Source of the DNA: Flavobacteriia bacterium | GTDB taxonomy: Bacteria > Bacteroidota > Bacteroidia > Flavobacteriales_D > Crocinitomicaceae | Length of the DNA: 38,929 nt | Assembly: GCA_016183815.1 (NCBI GenBank) | Contig: JACPDW010000033.1 | Coordinates: 1-38,929 of the forward strand | Reading direction: 5' to 3' | The notes under the pieces: generated by a model | What the model was told of the DNA's origin: nothing | What the model saw: only the letters and a program-made list of their open reading frames with translations | The model's database searches: none | Part shown: piece by piece, positions 19,997 through 28,580 of the stretch | Layout of the letters: each line of letters begins with the position of its first letter | How positions within the stretch are numbered: position 1 is the stretch's first letter | Position numbers and translations under genes: made by a program

Positions 19997-20878
19997 ATGG
20001 AAAATCCTATTGAGTTTTCCAAAAGGAATAGAAGGGCAATTATGCTTTTTGTTGTCTTAATTTTTATACTAGTTTTTATACCCAGAATATATTCTTTTTT
20101 TATTGTCAATGAACCATTAACACTTGAACAAGAAGAATTTCAAACCAAAGAATTTTATAAAAACAAAAAAGTTACTACTAAAAAAACATATTTTAAAAAA
20201 TTCAAAAAAAGACAAAAATTTAAAACACCAGTAAAAGCATTTAATCCCAACACTTACTCTCAAAAAGAATGGATGAAAATTGGGCTAACAGAAAAACAAG
20301 CTTTTTGGGTTCTAAAATATGCAGAAAAAGGTTTTTATTCACATGAGGATTTAAAAAAATGTTTTGTAATTTCTGAAGAATTATTCTCCATAATTAAGGA
20401 TTCGCTTTTATATCCAATTAAACCTCAGAAAAGTTATGCTATAGATATAAATTTAAATAAAAAGGAAAATATTAAAAAATCAAAAATTGAAATCAATTCG
20501 GCATTAGAAGAAGACTTATTAAAAATTAAAGGTATTGGTTCTTTTTTTGCAAAAAATATTATCAAAAGGAGGGAGGCTTTAGGAGGTTTTGTTCATAAAT
20601 CTCAATTGTTAGAAGTCTGGAAAATGGACGAACAAAAATTAAAAGATATTGAGGAATTTATCCAAATTGATGTACAAAATGTTAAAAAAATTCCAATTAA
20701 TTCTATCACTGTAGAAGAATTGAAAAAACATCCTTATTTTTCGTGGAATATTGCGAATTCTATCGTAAAATTAAGGCAACAAATTGGAGGATATCAAAAT
20801 GTGGAAGATTTAAAACGTTCCATTTTAGTTGATGACATACTTTTTGAAAAAATTAAACCATATATAGAAATAAAATAA
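19997..20878 (+). CDS. Membrane-anchored helix-hairpin-helix (ComEA-like) protein
   Basis: A 293-residue protein with one N-terminal membrane segment (RRAIMLFVVLIFILVFIPRI) and a basic linker. Repeated helix-hairpin-helix units follow: KIEINSALEEDLLKIKGIGS followed by AKNIIKRREALGGF, then a second set ending KLRQQIGGYQNVEDLK. These resemble the ComEA DNA-binding HhH fold. Family knowledge suggests non-specific DNA binding; the cellular side depends on topology, which is not resolved. It lies 8 bases after the MetS-like gene and ends directly before apt (TAA followed by ATG), so apt probably shares its transcript. Confidence 0.85.
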   Translation: MENPIEFSKRNRRAIMLFVVLIFILVFIPRIYSFFIVNEPLTLEQEEFQTKEFYKNKKVTTKKTYFKKFKKRQKFKTPVKAFNPNTYSQKEWMKIGLTEKQAFWVLKYAEKGFYSHEDLKKCFVISEELFSIIKDSLLYPIKPQKSYAIDINLNKKENIKKSKIEINSALEEDLLKIKGIGSFFAKNIIKRREALGGFVHKSQLLEVWKMDEQKLKDIEEFIQIDVQNVKKIPINSITVEELKKHPYFSWNIANSIVKLRQQIGGYQNVEDLKRSILVDDILFEKIKPYIEIK

Positions 20879-21412
20879 ATGATTATGTTAACTCAAAAAT
20901 TAAAAAGCAACATTCGTGATGTTGTTGATTTTCCTAAAAAAGGTATTGTATTTAAAGACATTACTCCAATAATGATGAATCCTTTGCTTTCAAAAGAAAT
21001 ACTCCACGAATTGGTTAAATTTTATGAAGAAAAAAACATAACTAAAATCGTTGGGATAGAAAGTCGAGGTTTTTTATTTGGCTTCCCTTTGGCAATTGAA
21101 TTAGGTATTCCTTTTGTATTAATCAGAAAAAAAGGAAAATTACCGTATAATAAAACTTCATTTGATTATGAATTAGAATACGGTGTTTCAACAATAGAAA
21201 TGCATACTGATGCCATTACTTCTGATGATCATGTATTGATTCACGATGATTTATTGGCAACAGGTGGGTCAGCGGCTGCAGCAGCTTCTTTAATTGAACA
21301 AGCAGGTGGAAAAGTATTTGGATTTAGTTTTTTAGTCGAATTGGATTTTTTAGAGGGTAGAAAAAAAATTACACCATTTAATGAACAAGTTCATTCATTA
21401 GTTCATTTTTAA
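20879..21412 (+). CDS. apt: Adenine phosphoribosyltransferase
   Basis: A 177-residue Apt salvaging adenine to AMP with PRPP. Motifs: FPKKGIVFKDITP at the N-terminus, VGIESRGFLFGFPLA, IRKKGKLPYNK and the PRPP-binding loop VLIHDDLLATGGSAAAA. Length is normal. The ATG at 20879 directly abuts the preceding stop codon; an alternative ATG at 20885 would remove two residues. A hairpin with a run of nine T follows. Confidence 0.96.
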   Translation: MIMLTQKLKSNIRDVVDFPKKGIVFKDITPIMMNPLLSKEILHELVKFYEEKNITKIVGIESRGFLFGFPLAIELGIPFVLIRKKGKLPYNKTSFDYELEYGVSTIEMHTDAITSDDHVLIHDDLLATGGSAAAAASLIEQAGGKVFGFSFLVELDFLEGRKKITPFNEQVHSLVHF

Positions 21413-21417
21413 ACTCA

Positions 21418-21450
21418 GTTCGATTTTACATTTGAACCGAATTTTTTTTT
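21418..21450 (+). terminator. Probable rho-independent terminator after apt
   Basis: GTTC (21418-21421) pairs with GAAC (21434-21437), extendable by two pairs including a G-T, followed by nine T (21442-21450). The stem is short, so the call rests mainly on position and the T run. It lies between convergent genes. Confidence 0.4.
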
Positions 21451-22600
21451 ATTTCATTGTAGAAAATACGATTCTATAATGGGTACCTTTTTCATCTTCA
21501 ATTTTTGTGATAGTACCATCAATTTGTTGTATTAAGCTGTGAATCAATTGAAATCCAAGGGTTGAAGAATCTTCAACAAACAATTCAGGGTCATATCCTT
21601 TACCATTATCGCCAATTTCAATGATTTTTTGAGGAGGAGTGTCTTTTATTTTAATGTATAATCTATTTTCACTTGAGTTTGTTTCAAAAGCATATTTAAC
21701 TGCATTGGTAATAATTTCATTTATAATCAAACCAACAGGAATAGCAAATTCTATACTTAGCATTACCTCATCACCAGTAATTGAGTATTCAATTAAAGTT
21801 TTGTTGGAGGAAAGTATAATGTTTTCTAATAAATTATTTAGGTAAGTAGTAAATGAAATTGAACTCAAATTCTCAACACCATACATCATTTCATGTATTT
21901 TGCACATAGAATCAATTCGATTTTTACATTGCATACATAAAGTTTGAAATTTATCGTCATCAATATACTCACTTTGTAAATTCAATAAACTTGAAACTAT
22001 TTGAAAATTATTTTTTACTCTATGGTGTATTTCTTTAACTAAAATTTCTTTTTCTTTAATATTTTTTAAAATTATTTCTTCTTTCTTCTTTATTTCAGTT
22101 AAATCTCTCCAAATGGTGTTTATAACTGTTCTTCCTCCATATTCAACAGCTGAAAGCCAAACTTCTACAGGGAAATTTTCACCGTTTGATCTTATATGTA
22201 CCCATTCAAATTTATGTATGCCTTTTTCTAAAGCTAAATTCATCATTTCTTCAGCTTTTTCAAAAGAATATCTTCCATCGGGTTGTTTTTCTGGAGAAAG
22301 GGCAGAGGGGTGTGTGTTTAAAAACTCGTCTTTAGTTTTGTAACCTAACATATTTAATACCGCTTGGTTACACTCCACAAATCTTCCTTTTTCAATTATC
22401 AAAATGGCATCAGAGGATAGTTCAAATATAGATTTGTAACGAATTTCATTTTCTTTGCAAAGCTCAAGTTTAGATTCTTTATCTTTTAATTGTTCTCTTA
22501 TATTTTTTTGCTCTTTAAAGTATAATTGAATAGAATTAACTAACTCGTCTTTTGAAAGTGTCATTAAGTCCTCAATATTCAATTTGTCTTGATTAAACAT
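21449..22600 (-). CDS. PAS-domain sensor histidine kinase (HisKA_2 type)
   Basis: A 383-residue soluble kinase without membrane segments. Domains in order: an N-terminal coiled-coil-like region to about residue 50; a PAS/PAC domain (RYKSIFELSSDAILIIEKGR ... WVHIRSNGENFPVEVWLSAV) to about 170; a HisKA_2 dimerisation domain with the phospho-acceptor in EIHHRVKNNFQIVSSLLNLQ near residue 190; and a HATPase domain with NEIITNAVKYAF (N box), EIGDNGKGYD (G1) and TLGFQLIHSLIQQIDG (G2). No response regulator is adjacent, so the cognate partner is unknown. The start at ATG 22600 is the only reasonable choice. Confidence 0.92.
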   Translation of the reverse strand: MFNQDKLNIEDLMTLSKDELVNSIQLYFKEQKNIREQLKDKESKLELCKENEIRYKSIFELSSDAILIIEKGRFVECNQAVLNMLGYKTKDEFLNTHPSALSPEKQPDGRYSFEKAEEMMNLALEKGIHKFEWVHIRSNGENFPVEVWLSAVEYGGRTVINTIWRDLTEIKKKEEIILKNIKEKEILVKEIHHRVKNNFQIVSSLLNLQSEYIDDDKFQTLCMQCKNRIDSMCKIHEMMYGVENLSSISFTTYLNNLLENIILSSNKTLIEYSITGDEVMLSIEFAIPVGLIINEIITNAVKYAFETNSSENRLYIKIKDTPPQKIIEIGDNGKGYDPELFVEDSSTLGFQLIHSLIQQIDGTITKIEDEKGTHYRIVFSTMK

Positions 22601-22746
22601 TTAAAAAGTTAAAAAAAGTGAAAAAATAAATACGAACACAATTTGAAAATAAATTTTTTACAACCTTTACTTTATATAAAAGTATAAAAAAAAATGAAAC
22701 TGTTTCATTTTTTTTAAAAAAAATTAAAAAAATTAGTAAATCGATG

Positions 22747-22754
22747 TACCTTTG
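22747..22754 (+). promoter_or_regulatory. TAnnTTTG -7 element for the TPR-like gene
   Basis: TACCTTTG ends 20 bases before ATG 22775, a typical spacing. No -33 TTG is seen in the A-rich stretch upstream. Confidence 0.5.
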
Positions 22755-22774
22755 TATTTATTTAATCAAACAAA

Positions 22775-23356
22775 ATGTTAGGATTTATCATTCGTGTCAT
22801 TATCACTTTAAGTGTTCTTTTTTTTAATATTTATTTATTTTATACTGGTTTCTGGGGGTGGGGAATCAGTTTAATTTTTGTCTTAGCTTTACTAATTCTT
22901 TCTTTTTTCCGAAATGAAAATATGATTTTAGCTTTAAATCAAATGAGAGTTGGCAATCAAGATAAAGCCAAAAAGTATATAAATCGTATTTCACGCCCTG
23001 ATTTAATGCCTAAAAAACAACATGCTTATGTTTTATTTTTAAAAGCTATGTTAAATGCACAAGAACTTGGATTTGCAAAAAGTGAACAATTGTTAAGAAA
23101 AGCATTATCTATAGGATTACGAACCGCTCAAGACAACGCTTTAGCTAAAATGCATTTAGCTGGAGTTTGTGCTCAAACTGGACGAAAAAATGAAGCAACA
23201 GCTTTGCTTTCTGAAGCCAAAAAATTAGATAAAAATGGAGTTATGAAAGAACAAATCTCTATGATGCAAAAACAACTTTCTATGGCTGCATCAAAAAATC
23301 AGATGAGAATGGTCATGATGAATAAAGGTCGTCAAAAAACACCAAAAATGCGTTGA
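22775..23356 (+). CDS. Membrane protein with TPR-like domain
   Basis: A 193-residue protein with two adjacent N-terminal hydrophobic segments (about residues 3-24 and 27-45; FWGWGISLIFVLALLILSFF), as in DUF2892-like Bacteroidota proteins. A helical region follows (MILALNQMRVGNQDKAKKYI, then AMLNAQELGFAKSEQLLRKA and LAKMHLAGVCAQTGRKNEAT), resembling two or three degenerate tetratricopeptide repeats. The C-terminus is methionine- and lysine-rich. A protein-interaction scaffold at the inner membrane is inferred; the function is not known. Confidence 0.8.
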   Translation: MLGFIIRVIITLSVLFFNIYLFYTGFWGWGISLIFVLALLILSFFRNENMILALNQMRVGNQDKAKKYINRISRPDLMPKKQHAYVLFLKAMLNAQELGFAKSEQLLRKALSIGLRTAQDNALAKMHLAGVCAQTGRKNEATALLSEAKKLDKNGVMKEQISMMQKQLSMAASKNQMRMVMMNKGRQKTPKMR

Positions 23357-23430
23357 TTGTTACAGAACAAATTTCGACAATCTCTTTTCTTTAAGTTTAT
23401 CTCAATTAATTATCAAATTTTTCCTATAAA

Positions 23431-24273
23431 ATGAACAAGCATTATTCTCGAAAATATTCAAGCAATTGGAAAGATTATGAATTGTTAGATGCAGGAGGTG
23501 GAAAAAAATTAGAAAGATTTGGAGAAATAATATGCATTCGACCTGAAATTCAATGTTATTTTCAATCCGTTTTACCTTTTACTGAATGGGAAAAAATTGC
23601 CCATGCTGAATTTGTAGAAAAAAAGAAAAAATGGGTTTTTTATAAAAAATGTTCGCCTCAATGGGAAATATTTGTGGATAATATTCAAGTAAAATTACTA
23701 TTTACTGCATTCAAACATATCGGTATATTTCCTGAACAGTATGATAATTGGTGCTTTTTAAAAGAACATCTACTTGAAAATCAAAGTTTTATAAATCTTT
23801 TTGCCTACACAGGTTTAGCTTCAGTTTTTGCAGCTAAAAATAAAGCTAAAGTCGTTCATGTTGACTCAATCAAAAACATAATTGATTGGGCAAATGAAAA
23901 CAAAAATATCAATCAACTAGAAAATTTTTCATTAGTATTAGAAGATGCTTTAACTTTCGCAAATAGAGAAGTTAAAAGAAAAAAGAAGTACAACATGATT
24001 TGGATGGATCCTCCTGCTTTTGGTTTCGGAAAAAACAATAAAAAATGGATACTTGAACAAAAAATTGAAGAATTAATTTACACCTCCTCTTTGCTTTTAT
24101 CTAATAATGGGAAAGTTATTGTAAATACTTATTCCACAAAACTGGAGCTTAAAACACTTCATGAAATGGTTAAAATTTATTTTCCAAATAAAAAAATAGA
24201 AGCATTTGAACTCTGGAAAAAATCAAATACAGAAAAAGAAGTCTATTTCGGAAATTGTATTAGGATTTATTGA
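23431..24273 (+). CDS. Class I SAM-dependent methyltransferase (RlmI-like)
   Basis: A 280-residue methyltransferase. The SAM-binding motif I region is QSFINLFAYTGLASVFAAKN, the acidic end of beta-2 is VVHVDSIKN, motif IV is IWMDPPAFGFGKNNKKW, and YTSSLLLSNNGKVIVNTYST follows. The D-P-P-A-F motif places it with the RlmI/RlmK rRNA cytosine-C5 methyltransferase-like group, but it lacks the N-terminal PUA domain of RlmI. Its RNA target is therefore uncertain. It stands alone on the plus strand with modest intergenic gaps on both sides. Confidence 0.87.
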   Translation: MNKHYSRKYSSNWKDYELLDAGGGKKLERFGEIICIRPEIQCYFQSVLPFTEWEKIAHAEFVEKKKKWVFYKKCSPQWEIFVDNIQVKLLFTAFKHIGIFPEQYDNWCFLKEHLLENQSFINLFAYTGLASVFAAKNKAKVVHVDSIKNIIDWANENKNINQLENFSLVLEDALTFANREVKRKKKYNMIWMDPPAFGFGKNNKKWILEQKIEELIYTSSLLLSNNGKVIVNTYSTKLELKTLHEMVKIYFPNKKIEAFELWKKSNTEKEVYFGNCIRIY

Positions 24274-24375
24274 TTTTTTTTAAAATGTCCAAAATTTTTA
24301 ATTTATTTTCATAATAAACTATTAAAAAGTACATTTTTATTTAATTTCGTAGGAATTTATTTTACTTTTTTTTAA

Positions 24376-25767
24376 ATGAAAAAAACTCAAGAATATTTAC
24401 AAAATGAAAAAAATCGTTTTTTAAATGATTTGTTTGAATTATTAAGAATTCCTTCTATCTCAGCCGATCCAAGTTATAAAACTGATGTAGCTAAATGTGC
24501 AGAAAAAGTAGAATATTTTCTTAAAAATGCTGGTTGTGAACTTACACAAATTTTTCCTACTAATGGACATCCAATTGTTTATGGTGAAAAGATTATTGAT
24601 AAAGAACTACCCACTGTAATCGTTTACGGACATTATGATGTACAACCTGCAGATCCTATTGAATTATGGGAGAATCCTGCCTTTGAACCCATAATTAAAA
24701 AAACAGAAATTCACCCTGATGGAGCGATTTTTGCTCGTGGTTCTTGTGATGATAAAGGACAGTTTTTTATGCACGTTAATGCTTTTGAAGCGATGTCCAA
24801 GTCAAACGAACTTCCTTGTAATGTGAAATTTATGATTGAGGGGGAAGAGGAAGTGGGAAGCGAACATTTAGGTCAGTTTTTACAAGAAAATAAAGTATTG
24901 TTAACTGGTGATATTATTTTAGTCTCGGATACAGGAATGTTAGCTAATGATACACCTTCAATTACAACTGGTTTAAGAGGTTTAAGTTATATGGAAGTTG
25001 AAGTAACAGGTCCAAATAGAGACTTACATTCTGGATTATATGGTGGTTGTGTAGCCAATCCAATCAATATTTTATGTTCGATGATTTCTTCTTTACACGA
25101 TGAAAATCAACATATAACTATTCCAGGATTTTATGATCAAGTTTTAGAAATTTCTGATGAAGAGCGCAAGGAAATGGCAAAAGCTCCTTTTTCAATCGAT
25201 CATTATAAAAAAGCACTTGATATTAATGAAGTACATGGTGAAAAGGGTTTTAGTACAATGGAAAGAGCTTCTATTCGACCAACTTTAGATGTAAATGGTA
25301 TCTGGGGTGGATATACTGGAGAAGGAGCAAAAACAGTTATTCCTTCTAAAGCGTATGCAAAAATCTCTATGCGTTTGGTTCCAAATCAAGATCCAGAAAC
25401 AATTAGTGCTTTGTTTCAAAAACATTTTGAATCGATTGCTCCAAAAAGTGTAAAAGTGAAAGTAACTGCTCACCATGGTGGATATCCTGTGCTTACACCA
25501 ATTGATTCTATTGCTTATCAAGCGGCTTCCTTTGCTTATGAAAAAGCTTTTAATAAAAAACCAATTCCTGTTAGAAGTGGTGGAAGCATACCAATAATAG
25601 CACTTTTTGAGAAAGTTTTAGGAGTAAAAACTATTATGATGGGTTTTGGTTTAGACAGCGATGCTATACATTCTCCAAACGAACATTATGGTCTGTTTAA
25701 TTATTATAAAGGAATGGAAACAATTCCATATTTTTACCATAAATTTGTTGAATTATGCAAAAAATAG
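24376..25767 (+). CDS. M20-family dipeptidase (carnosinase/PepV-like)
   Basis: A 463-residue zinc peptidase of family M20. Metal-binding and catalytic motifs are VIVYGHYDVQPADP, FARGSCDDKGQFFMHVNA, MIEGEEEVGSEHLG (catalytic Glu and Zn ligand), ILVSDTGM and the last Zn histidine in HSPNEHYGL. The lid/dimerisation domain occupies the middle (GPNRDLHSGLYGG ... IWGGYTGEGAKTVIPSKA). It probably hydrolyses dipeptides or acylated amino acids in the cytoplasm, since no signal peptide is seen. TAATTTCG at 24342-24349 differs from the -7 consensus by one base. Its 3' end overlaps the next gene by 13 bases. Confidence 0.94.
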   Translation: MKKTQEYLQNEKNRFLNDLFELLRIPSISADPSYKTDVAKCAEKVEYFLKNAGCELTQIFPTNGHPIVYGEKIIDKELPTVIVYGHYDVQPADPIELWENPAFEPIIKKTEIHPDGAIFARGSCDDKGQFFMHVNAFEAMSKSNELPCNVKFMIEGEEEVGSEHLGQFLQENKVLLTGDIILVSDTGMLANDTPSITTGLRGLSYMEVEVTGPNRDLHSGLYGGCVANPINILCSMISSLHDENQHITIPGFYDQVLEISDEERKEMAKAPFSIDHYKKALDINEVHGEKGFSTMERASIRPTLDVNGIWGGYTGEGAKTVIPSKAYAKISMRLVPNQDPETISALFQKHFESIAPKSVKVKVTAHHGGYPVLTPIDSIAYQAASFAYEKAFNKKPIPVRSGGSIPIIALFEKVLGVKTIMMGFGLDSDAIHSPNEHYGLFNYYKGMETIPYFYHKFVELCKK

Positions 25768-26225
25768 CAGGAAAATATTTATTGATATTTGCTTTATTTC
25801 TAAATAGTTGCACTCTAAAAGAGGTGACTTATACTGGTGTAGATGGATTTAAAGCTGGAAAATTTCAAAATAAAGAATTAGATTTTTCTATAAATCTTAA
25901 AATTAAAAATGACAATGGTTTTAACATTAAAATTAAACCTGGACATTTAGATGTTTTACTAGAAGACCATAAAATAGCTGATTTGTACCTTGAAAACAAA
26001 TTAAAATTCAAAGGGAATTCAGAAGAAAGTCATTTTACGCAGTGGAGAGTTAAATTGGCTGATGGAGCGATGATGTCATTACTGAAAATTAGACCTGGAA
26101 ATAAAATAGATTTACGTTTTAAAGGAACAATAAAAGCAAAAGCAATGGGTTTTGGAAAAAACATTGAAATTGATGAAAAACAAAACCTTGATTTGAGTTT
26201 GCTCAAACTCTTAAAGATATTTTAA
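25755..26225 (+). CDS. LEA14-like (WHy domain) lipoprotein
   Basis: A 156-residue lipoprotein: the signal peptide KYLLIFALFLNSC ends in a lipobox cysteine at about residue 19. The remaining 135 residues look like a single LEA14/WHy-type beta-sandwich (LDFSINLKIKNDNGFNIKIK, DLYLENKLKFKGNSEES). In this family the domain is associated with desiccation or envelope stress, though its mechanism is unclear. It starts within the last 13 bases of the dipeptidase gene, so it is co-transcribed. Confidence 0.8.
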   Translation: MQKIAGKYLLIFALFLNSCTLKEVTYTGVDGFKAGKFQNKELDFSINLKIKNDNGFNIKIKPGHLDVLLEDHKIADLYLENKLKFKGNSEESHFTQWRVKLADGAMMSLLKIRPGNKIDLRFKGTIKAKAMGFGKNIEIDEKQNLDLSLLKLLKIF

Positions 26226-26286
26226 CAAAATGAGTGCAAAAGAATTTATAAAAAAGTAAATTTGTTTTTGAAGAGATAAAAAAAAA

Positions 26287-27381
26287 CTACTTTCTTTTTA
26301 CTTTTTTCAAATAAGGATTCATAGAAAACTCATTTTTCTTGTATCGTTTTCTACCCGTTTTTTCTTTTTCTTGAGGTTTGTTTTCTTTTGAATTAATTTC
26401 TTTGATGTGTTCAGGTAATTGTGCAACATGAACACTAGACCCAGCAGGATTTTGGTCGTCTGACGGATTAATCCATTTATCTTTAATTTCTTTTTTTACT
26501 ATTGTTTGTTCACCTTTTGAGTTTACATTGGCATATTGAATGGTTTTAGTCTTCTCTTTATTTGGATTATTTATTCCAATAACATCTTCTCTTAAATTCC
26601 ATTTGTTATTTTTAAAAACCATGTCGTCATAAGACAAGTCAGGAACATAATACTCTCTAAATCCTTCTAAGTTAGGCGATTCTGGAGAAAGGTGGTCCAT
26701 TACTATTCTTTGTCCTTTTTCATCATAATTTAATGACATAAAAGCACGTTTAGAATATTCAAAACACAAACGTTTAAATGAGTTGTTTTTTACTTTAAAA
26801 ATTGAAGAACCAAAACGAGCATGTTCTCCCTGAAAACTCAAAGCATCAATCAATTTGATGTTACTGACAGTAGAATTTCCGTCCCAACCAAGTAAAGTAT
26901 AAATATTTTTACCATTTTTTTCAGTTGGAATTATTTTGTAATACAAACAACCATACCAAGAGTTTTCATCAACAATCTGGTCTTGAACTAAATGCAAGTC
27001 TGATTTATCTTTAAGTTCGATGATTTTATATTTTTTCTTTTTTTCATCGTATTTAAGTATGTAACAAAAAAACTGATTTGAACGGTCATCCATCTCTACA
27101 TTCCAATTAAATAATCGAAAAGTATTGTCAGGACTTTTAATAGTTCCTAAAGTTTTTAGTGAAGAAAATGGATATGAAAAAACATCTTTCGTCAACAATG
27201 TTTCCTTTAGTAAAAGCTGAAATTCATTGTTGTATTTTTCTTTCTCTTGATTGTTTTCTGCTTTTCTTAATTTGTCCAAACTGTTTTTTAGCTGAACTTC
27301 TTTATGATACAATACGCTGTCTTGTTGTGCTTCTAAGAAGAATACAAACATAATCAATACACACGAAATGATACACTTCAT
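26287..27381 (-). CDS. Secreted protein of unknown function
   Basis: A 364-residue exported protein. The start is ATG 27381, which begins a clear signal peptide (MKCIISCVLIMFVFFLEAQQ); the upstream in-frame TTG is rejected. The body is rich in Tyr, Trp, Asn and Lys (RLFNWNVEMDDRSNQFFCYI, GKNIYTLLGWDGNSTVSNIK, FEYSKRAFMSLNYDEKGQRI), suggesting a beta-rich extracytoplasmic domain. A low-complexity, highly basic tail (EKEKTGRKRYKKNEF ... KKVKRK) ends it. It resembles uncharacterised Flavobacteriales proteins; no enzymatic motif is recognised. It has its own consensus promoter. Confidence 0.8.
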   Translation of the reverse strand: MKCIISCVLIMFVFFLEAQQDSVLYHKEVQLKNSLDKLRKAENNQEKEKYNNEFQLLLKETLLTKDVFSYPFSSLKTLGTIKSPDNTFRLFNWNVEMDDRSNQFFCYILKYDEKKKKYKIIELKDKSDLHLVQDQIVDENSWYGCLYYKIIPTEKNGKNIYTLLGWDGNSTVSNIKLIDALSFQGEHARFGSSIFKVKNNSFKRLCFEYSKRAFMSLNYDEKGQRIVMDHLSPESPNLEGFREYYVPDLSYDDMVFKNNKWNLREDVIGINNPNKEKTKTIQYANVNSKGEQTIVKKEIKDKWINPSDDQNPAGSSVHVAQLPEHIKEINSKENKPQEKEKTGRKRYKKNEFSMNPYLKKVKRK

Positions 27382-27407
27382 CAACTAATTGAACGTATTT
27401 TTTTTAA

Positions 27408-27439
27408 CAAAGTTACAACTTCACAGTCAATTATACAAA
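27408..27439 (-). promoter_or_regulatory. Consensus Bacteroidota promoter for the secreted protein gene
   Basis: On the minus strand, TTTG (27439-27436) and TAACTTTG (27415-27408) are separated by exactly 20 bases, an excellent -33/-7 pair. The ATG lies 26 bases beyond the -7 element. Confidence 0.7.
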
Positions 27440-27459
27440 TATGAAATAAAAAAATTAGA

Positions 27460-27807
27460 CTAAGCGTGTAAAAAATCCTTTTTAGCTTTTAATTCATCCT
27501 CTGATTCTCTAAAATCAGGATCATCAACACAACAATCTACCGGACAAACGGCTGCACATTGTGGTTCGTCATGAAAACCAACACATTCAGTGCATTTATC
27601 AGTAACAATAAAATAGATATCCATGTTGATTGGTTCAAAAGACTTATCGGCATCTACTTGATTACCTTTTAAAGTACTAATCATTCCACTAAGTGTTGTT
27701 CCGTCAGCATATCTCCATTCTGCTCCTCCTTCGTAAATTGCGTTGTTTGGACATTCAGGTTCGCAAGCACCACAGTTGATGCATTCGTCCGTTATCATTA
27801 TTGCCAT
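27460..27807 (-). CDS. 2[4Fe-4S] ferredoxin, Allochromatium type
   Basis: A 115-residue ferredoxin. The first cluster motif is [13 protein letters not shown] (CxxCxxCxxxCP) near the N-terminus. The second is CTEC, eight residues, C, AAV, CP: the extended CxxC-x8-CxxxC spacing of Alvin-type ferredoxins. A 40-residue insertion lies between them. It is a low-potential electron carrier in the cytoplasm. In many Flavobacteriales this gene is adjacent to the LuxC-type acyl-CoA reductase gene; here they are about 21 kb apart. Confidence 0.93.
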   Translation of the reverse strand: MAIMITDECINCGACEPECPNNAIYEGGAEWRYADGTTLSGMISTLKGNQVDADKSFEPINMDIYFIVTDKCTECVGFHDEPQCAAVCPVDCCVDDPDFRESEDELKAKKDFLHA

Positions 27808-27830
27808 AATACTTACATTAAATATTTTTG

Positions 27831-27838
27831 CAAAATTA
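27831..27838 (-). promoter_or_regulatory. TAnnTTTG -7 element for the ferredoxin gene
   Basis: The minus strand reads TAATTTTG, ending 23 bases before ATG 27807. A TTTTG lies 13 bases further upstream, shorter than the ideal spacing. Confidence 0.55.
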
Positions 27839-27930
27839 ATATATAATTTGTCAAAATAATTTAGAATGAGTTTATTTTATTAAAACTATTGAGATTTTTT
27901 GATTAAAACTACAAAAATAAAATATTTTAT

Positions 27931-27938
27931 TAATTTTG
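27931..27938 (+). promoter_or_regulatory. TAnnTTTG -7 element for the Tudor-like gene
   Basis: TAATTTTG ends 17 bases before ATG 27956. Together with the divergent ferredoxin promoter it leaves about 90 bp of shared upstream DNA. Confidence 0.5.
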
Positions 27939-27955
27939 AAACTAAAAATTTAATT

Positions 27956-28330
27956 ATGAAAATAAAATTTAGCGTTTTAGTATTATTCTTTGTTTTCAAT
28001 TCTAATGCCCAAAAGATTGGCGATAAGATTGAAGTTTTGTGGAATGGATCGTATTTTCCTGCAACAGTTAAAAATGTCAATGAAAAAGAAAAAAAATGGT
28101 TTATCGGATACGATACCTATGCTGATACATGGGACGAGTGGATAACTGCTGATAGAATAAAATCAGCTTACAAAATTGGCGATAAAATTGAAGTGGACTG
28201 GAATGCATCATGGTACGAAGCCAAAATTATTGACATTAAAGATCAAAAATACAAAATCAGTTATGTCGGATACGACAGTAATTGGGATGAATGGGTGGAT
28301 TTAAAAAGAATGAGAAGACCAAAAAAATAA
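27956..28330 (+). CDS. Small secreted protein with two Tudor/chromo-barrel-like repeats
   Basis: A 124-residue protein with a signal peptide (KIKFSVLVLFFVFNSNAQ) followed by two homologous units of about 50 residues. Unit 1 is KIGDKIEVLWNGSYFPATV ... GYDTYADTWDEWITADRIK. Unit 2 is KIGDKIEVDWNASWYEAKI ... GYDSNWDEWVDLKRMR. The pattern G-D-x-I-E-V-x-W...W/Y-x-A-x-V...Y-x-x-x-W-D-E-W-V is that of Tudor-knot/agenet/MBT-type small barrels, which in eukaryotes read methylated histones. The start at 27956 is chosen because it begins the signal peptide. The ligand of an exported bacterial version is unknown. Confidence 0.85.
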   Translation: MKIKFSVLVLFFVFNSNAQKIGDKIEVLWNGSYFPATVKNVNEKEKKWFIGYDTYADTWDEWITADRIKSAYKIGDKIEVDWNASWYEAKIIDIKDQKYKISYVGYDSNWDEWVDLKRMRRPKK

Positions 28331-28580
28331 ATAGTTTCTGTAATAAAATACATTCTTTTTTTGAGTTTCTAATTTGATAACACCTTTTAAGTTGTTGAAT
28401 TTGCGAATTTTACTAAAGCAAATGACTGATTCTAAAAATAGAAATCAGAATTTTATGTAGTTTTTTAGCATAGACTAAATTGTTTGTTATTATCAAAAAG
28501 CTATTTAAAACTATCAATTATATTTTCACAAATAAATTGAAACTTCAAAAATTACTTTTAATTTTACAAAAAGCTTTTAT

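Noticed and set aside
23355-23382. GATTGT/ACAATC inverted repeat at the end of the TPR-like gene
   Set aside because: Short stem with a long loop; the following T-rich stretch is ordinary for this genome.
28426-28448. Hairpin CTGATTCTA/TAGAAATCAG after the Tudor-like gene
   Set aside because: It has a bulge and no T run, and is about 95 bases from the stop codon; not convincing as a terminator.
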